A stretch of DNA of 62,136 bases. Origin: Spirochaetota bacterium (GTDB taxonomy: Bacteria > Spirochaetota > UBA4802 > UBA5368). The stretch is from the NCBI GenBank assembly GCA_035477215.1, contig DATIKU010000003.1, forward strand, positions 1 through 62,136. Reading direction: 5' to 3'. Every line of letters begins with the position of its first letter. Within the stretch, counting starts at the first letter, position 1. A program made the translations under genes and the position numbers. Positions 60,314 through 62,136 of this stretch are shown one piece after another. The notes beneath the pieces were generated by a model. That model saw nothing but the letters and a program-made list of their open reading frames with translations, was not told the origin of the DNA and searched no databases.

Positions 60314-62136
60314 ATGTACTTACGAAGAAGCTTTCACTGCATTATCGCTCTCGCCCTGCTCTGCGCGTCGACGGCGTGGGCGCAGGAATCGCCCGCCGGC
60401 GAGACGACGCCGGAGGAAAGGGCCGTCATCGGCGAGGTGGTGGTCACCGCCACGAAGTCGAACATCAACAAACGCGAGACGGGCGCCTCGGTGACGATCA
60501 TCACCGAAAAGGAGATCGAAGAGCGCGGCAAGGCGAACGTCATCGACCTCTTGAAAGACGTTCCGGGACTCACGATCGTCCGCGATACCGACTTCGGCGG
60601 GAAGGCGAACGTCTTCATCCGCGGGGCGAAGTCCGGAAACACGCTCATCCTGATTGACGGCGTGGAGTCGAACGATCCCTCGGCCAGCGACCGGTCGTTC
60701 GATTTCGCGAACCTGACCGCGGACAACGTGGAGCGCATCGAGGTGCTGCGCGGACCGCAGAGTTTATTGTACGGCTCGGACGCGACGGGCGGGGTGATCA
60801 ACATCATCACCAAACGCGGAAAGGGGAAACCGACCTTCACCGTCAAGGCCGAGGCCGGATCCTACTCCACCTTCCGCGAATCGGTTTCGGTGAACGGCGG
60901 CAGCTCCGACGCGTATTATTCATTCGCCGCGGCGCGCACCGATTCGAAGGGCTTCTCGCAGTCCGACAGGGCCCCCGGCGCGGCAACCGACCCGGAGCGC
61001 GATGCATACTACAACACCACGCTCTCGAGCCGCCTGGGGATGCGCGTGCTGAACGACGCCTGGCTGGACTTCGCGCTCCGCTACACCGACGCGAAGGCCG
61101 ACCTGGACGACGGCGGCTACATCGACGACCCGAACTCCCGCGCGTACACCAAGAACCTGGCGGCAGGGGCGTCGTTCGATCAGCCGCTCACGGAATGGTG
61201 GAGCCACAACCTGAGCGTCATGTACCTCGACACCTTGCGGCGTTACAAGGACCGCGCCAGCGGCGGCGTGGCCGAGGACATTAACAGCTGGTACCAGGGA
61301 AACCAGAAAAAAGCGGAGTGGCGAAACACCTTCGCCATGGGATCGCTGAACAAGATCATCGCCGGGGCGGAATACCGGATCGACGAGGTGTCGCTGTATA
61401 GTTATTCCGACGATGGATTAGGTTGGGTGTCCGAAGGCGAGATGAACGCCAAACGCCTCGAAAGCCGCGGCGCCTATGTGGTGGACCACCTGCGCCTCTT
61501 CGAGCGCTGGTTCACCACCGCCGGCGTGCGCGTGGACGACCACCAGGAATTCGGCACGCATCTGAGCTGGCAGGCCAATACCTCGCTCAGTATGCCCCTC
61601 ACCGGTACGCGGCTCAAGGCGCTCTGGGGCACCGGCTTCAAGGCGCCGTCCATCTTTCAGGTTTACGATCCCACCTATGGGAACGAGGAGCTCGACCCGG
61701 AACTCAGTAAAAGCTGGGAGGCTGGGATTGAGCAACCCGTGGCGGGCGACATGCTGGTGCTCGAGGTCACCTATTTCGATTCGAAGTATAAGGACATGTT
61801 CGGAATGGATGGCATGGGGAAAACCATCAATGTCGGCCGCGTAACGGTGAAGGGGGTCGAGTCGGCCCTTACGGTGAAGCCGCTGAAAACCCTCTCGCTC
61901 CTCGCGAGCTTCACTTACCTTGACACGGAGAACAAGGAGACCGGCAAGGAGCTTTTGCGGCGGCCAAAGTACCAGACCGGTGCCAATCTGAACTGGGCTT
62001 TCCTGCCCGGCGGCAACCTGAACCTGTCGTACACCTACGGCGGCAAGCGCGACGATGTATGGTTTGAGGGATGGACAACGCATAATGTAACGCTCGACGA
62101 CTACCACCGACTGGACCTGTACGCCTCGTACTGGAT
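60314..62136 (+). CDS. btuB: BtuB-like TonB-dependent receptor (partial, runs off the window)
   Basis: The gene begins at ATG 60314 behind GGAGGAG and stays open to the window end (about 607 codons seen), so the C-terminus is missing. A signal peptide (residues 1-24, ending TAWAQ) is followed by a plug domain with VIGEVVVTATK, DLLKDVPGLTIV and LIDGVESNDP, then the barrel (LRGPQSLLYGSDATGGVINII). Such receptors import cobalamin or siderophores using TonB-ExbBD. The B12 riboswitch in front makes cobalamin or a relative the likely cargo. It could use the ExbB-ExbD pair encoded at 36743-37775. Confidence 0.93.
   Translation, partial: MYLRRSFHCIIALALLCASTAWAQESPAGETTPEERAVIGEVVVTATKSNINKRETGASVTIITEKEIEERGKANVIDLLKDVPGLTIVRDTDFGGKANVFIRGAKSGNTLILIDGVESNDPSASDRSFDFANLTADNVERIEVLRGPQSLLYGSDATGGVINIITKRGKGKPTFTVKAEAGSYSTFRESVSVNGGSSDAYYSFAAARTDSKGFSQSDRAPGAATDPERDAYYNTTLSSRLGMRVLNDAWLDFALRYTDAKADLDDGGYIDDPNSRAYTKNLAAGASFDQPLTEWWSHNLSVMYLDTLRRYKDRASGGVAEDINSWYQGNQKKAEWRNTFAMGSLNKIIAGAEYRIDEVSLYSYSDDGLGWVSEGEMNAKRLESRGAYVVDHLRLFERWFTTAGVRVDDHQEFGTHLSWQANTSLSMPLTGTRLKALWGTGFKAPSIFQVYDPTYGNEELDPELSKSWEAGIEQPVAGDMLVLEVTYFDSKYKDMFGMDGMGKTINVGRVTVKGVESALTVKPLKTLSLLASFTYLDTENKETGKELLRRPKYQTGANLNWAFLPGGNLNLSYTYGGKRDDVWFEGWTTHNVTLDDYHRLDLYASYW

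Noticed and set aside
1-62136. CRISPR arrays, phage genes or secondary-metabolite clusters
   Set aside because: No regularly spaced repeats, no phage structural genes and no synthase modules were seen. The lone phosphopantetheinyl transferase is not enough to claim a cluster.

Overview
The window is a GC-rich chromosomal segment (roughly 60% G+C by eye) of a diderm bacterium, most likely a Spirochaetota member near the Leptospira side of the phylum. The signs are: a PilZ/DUF1577-type protein of the kind described in Leptospira; an outer membrane made with BamA, an OmpH/Skp-like lipoprotein, Lol transporters and TonB-type receptors; several lineage-specific membrane proteins I cannot name; and mostly clear Shine-Dalgarno sites. 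The phylum call is inference from gene content, since no rRNA gene is present.

Layout. 1-2843: an IS21 element (istA-istB) sits inside a truncated IS66-type transposase gene. 2844-7308: a strikingly AT-rich island with a zinc-ribbon protein, a two-subunit pyruvate carboxylase (pycB-pycA, minus strand) and one small ORF. It ends at tRNA-Gly(CCC). 7455-13294: cysteine synthase, ndk, a sialidase-like Asp-box propeller protein and a CPA2 antiporter fused to a PTS-IIA domain. 13320-23004: mostly lineage-specific proteins (a LysM membrane protein, HDAC-family deacetylase, MBL hydrolase, HDOD protein, PDZ lipoprotein, tail-anchored protein). 23207-26227: glutamine synthetase with a coupled 42-aa ORF, a Gfo/Idh/MocA oxidoreductase and a STAS protein.

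26295-39242 is one long minus-strand series for envelope biogenesis and export: TonB-type barrel, exbB, exbD, bamA, ompH-like, L,D-transpeptidase, yajC, unknown, secD, secF, TPR/membrane protein, ribD, ribE. 39290-44400 holds metK, ferredoxin, gapA-tpiA-secG (pgk absent from its usual place) and an alpha/beta hydrolase. 44670-47683 holds a dead PEBP gene, a TetR regulator, an AzgA-type purine permease and apt, which together look like purine salvage.

47772-52259 is a very large 2-hydroxyacyl-CoA dehydratase activase-like protein with two ASKHA ATPase modules. It is decorated, in frame, with long DNA palindromes. These look like copies of one short palindromic element family, with another perfect 48-bp copy just beyond the stop codon. 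This is the most unusual signal in the window. 52545-59059 holds an M23/LysM peptidase, a cold-shock protein with a clean terminator, lolC/E-lolD, a beta-CASP MBL nuclease-like protein and the DUF1577 protein. The window ends with a Sfp-type phosphopantetheinyl transferase, divergent from a cobalamin riboswitch plus terminator that leads into a btuB-like receptor gene cut by the window edge.
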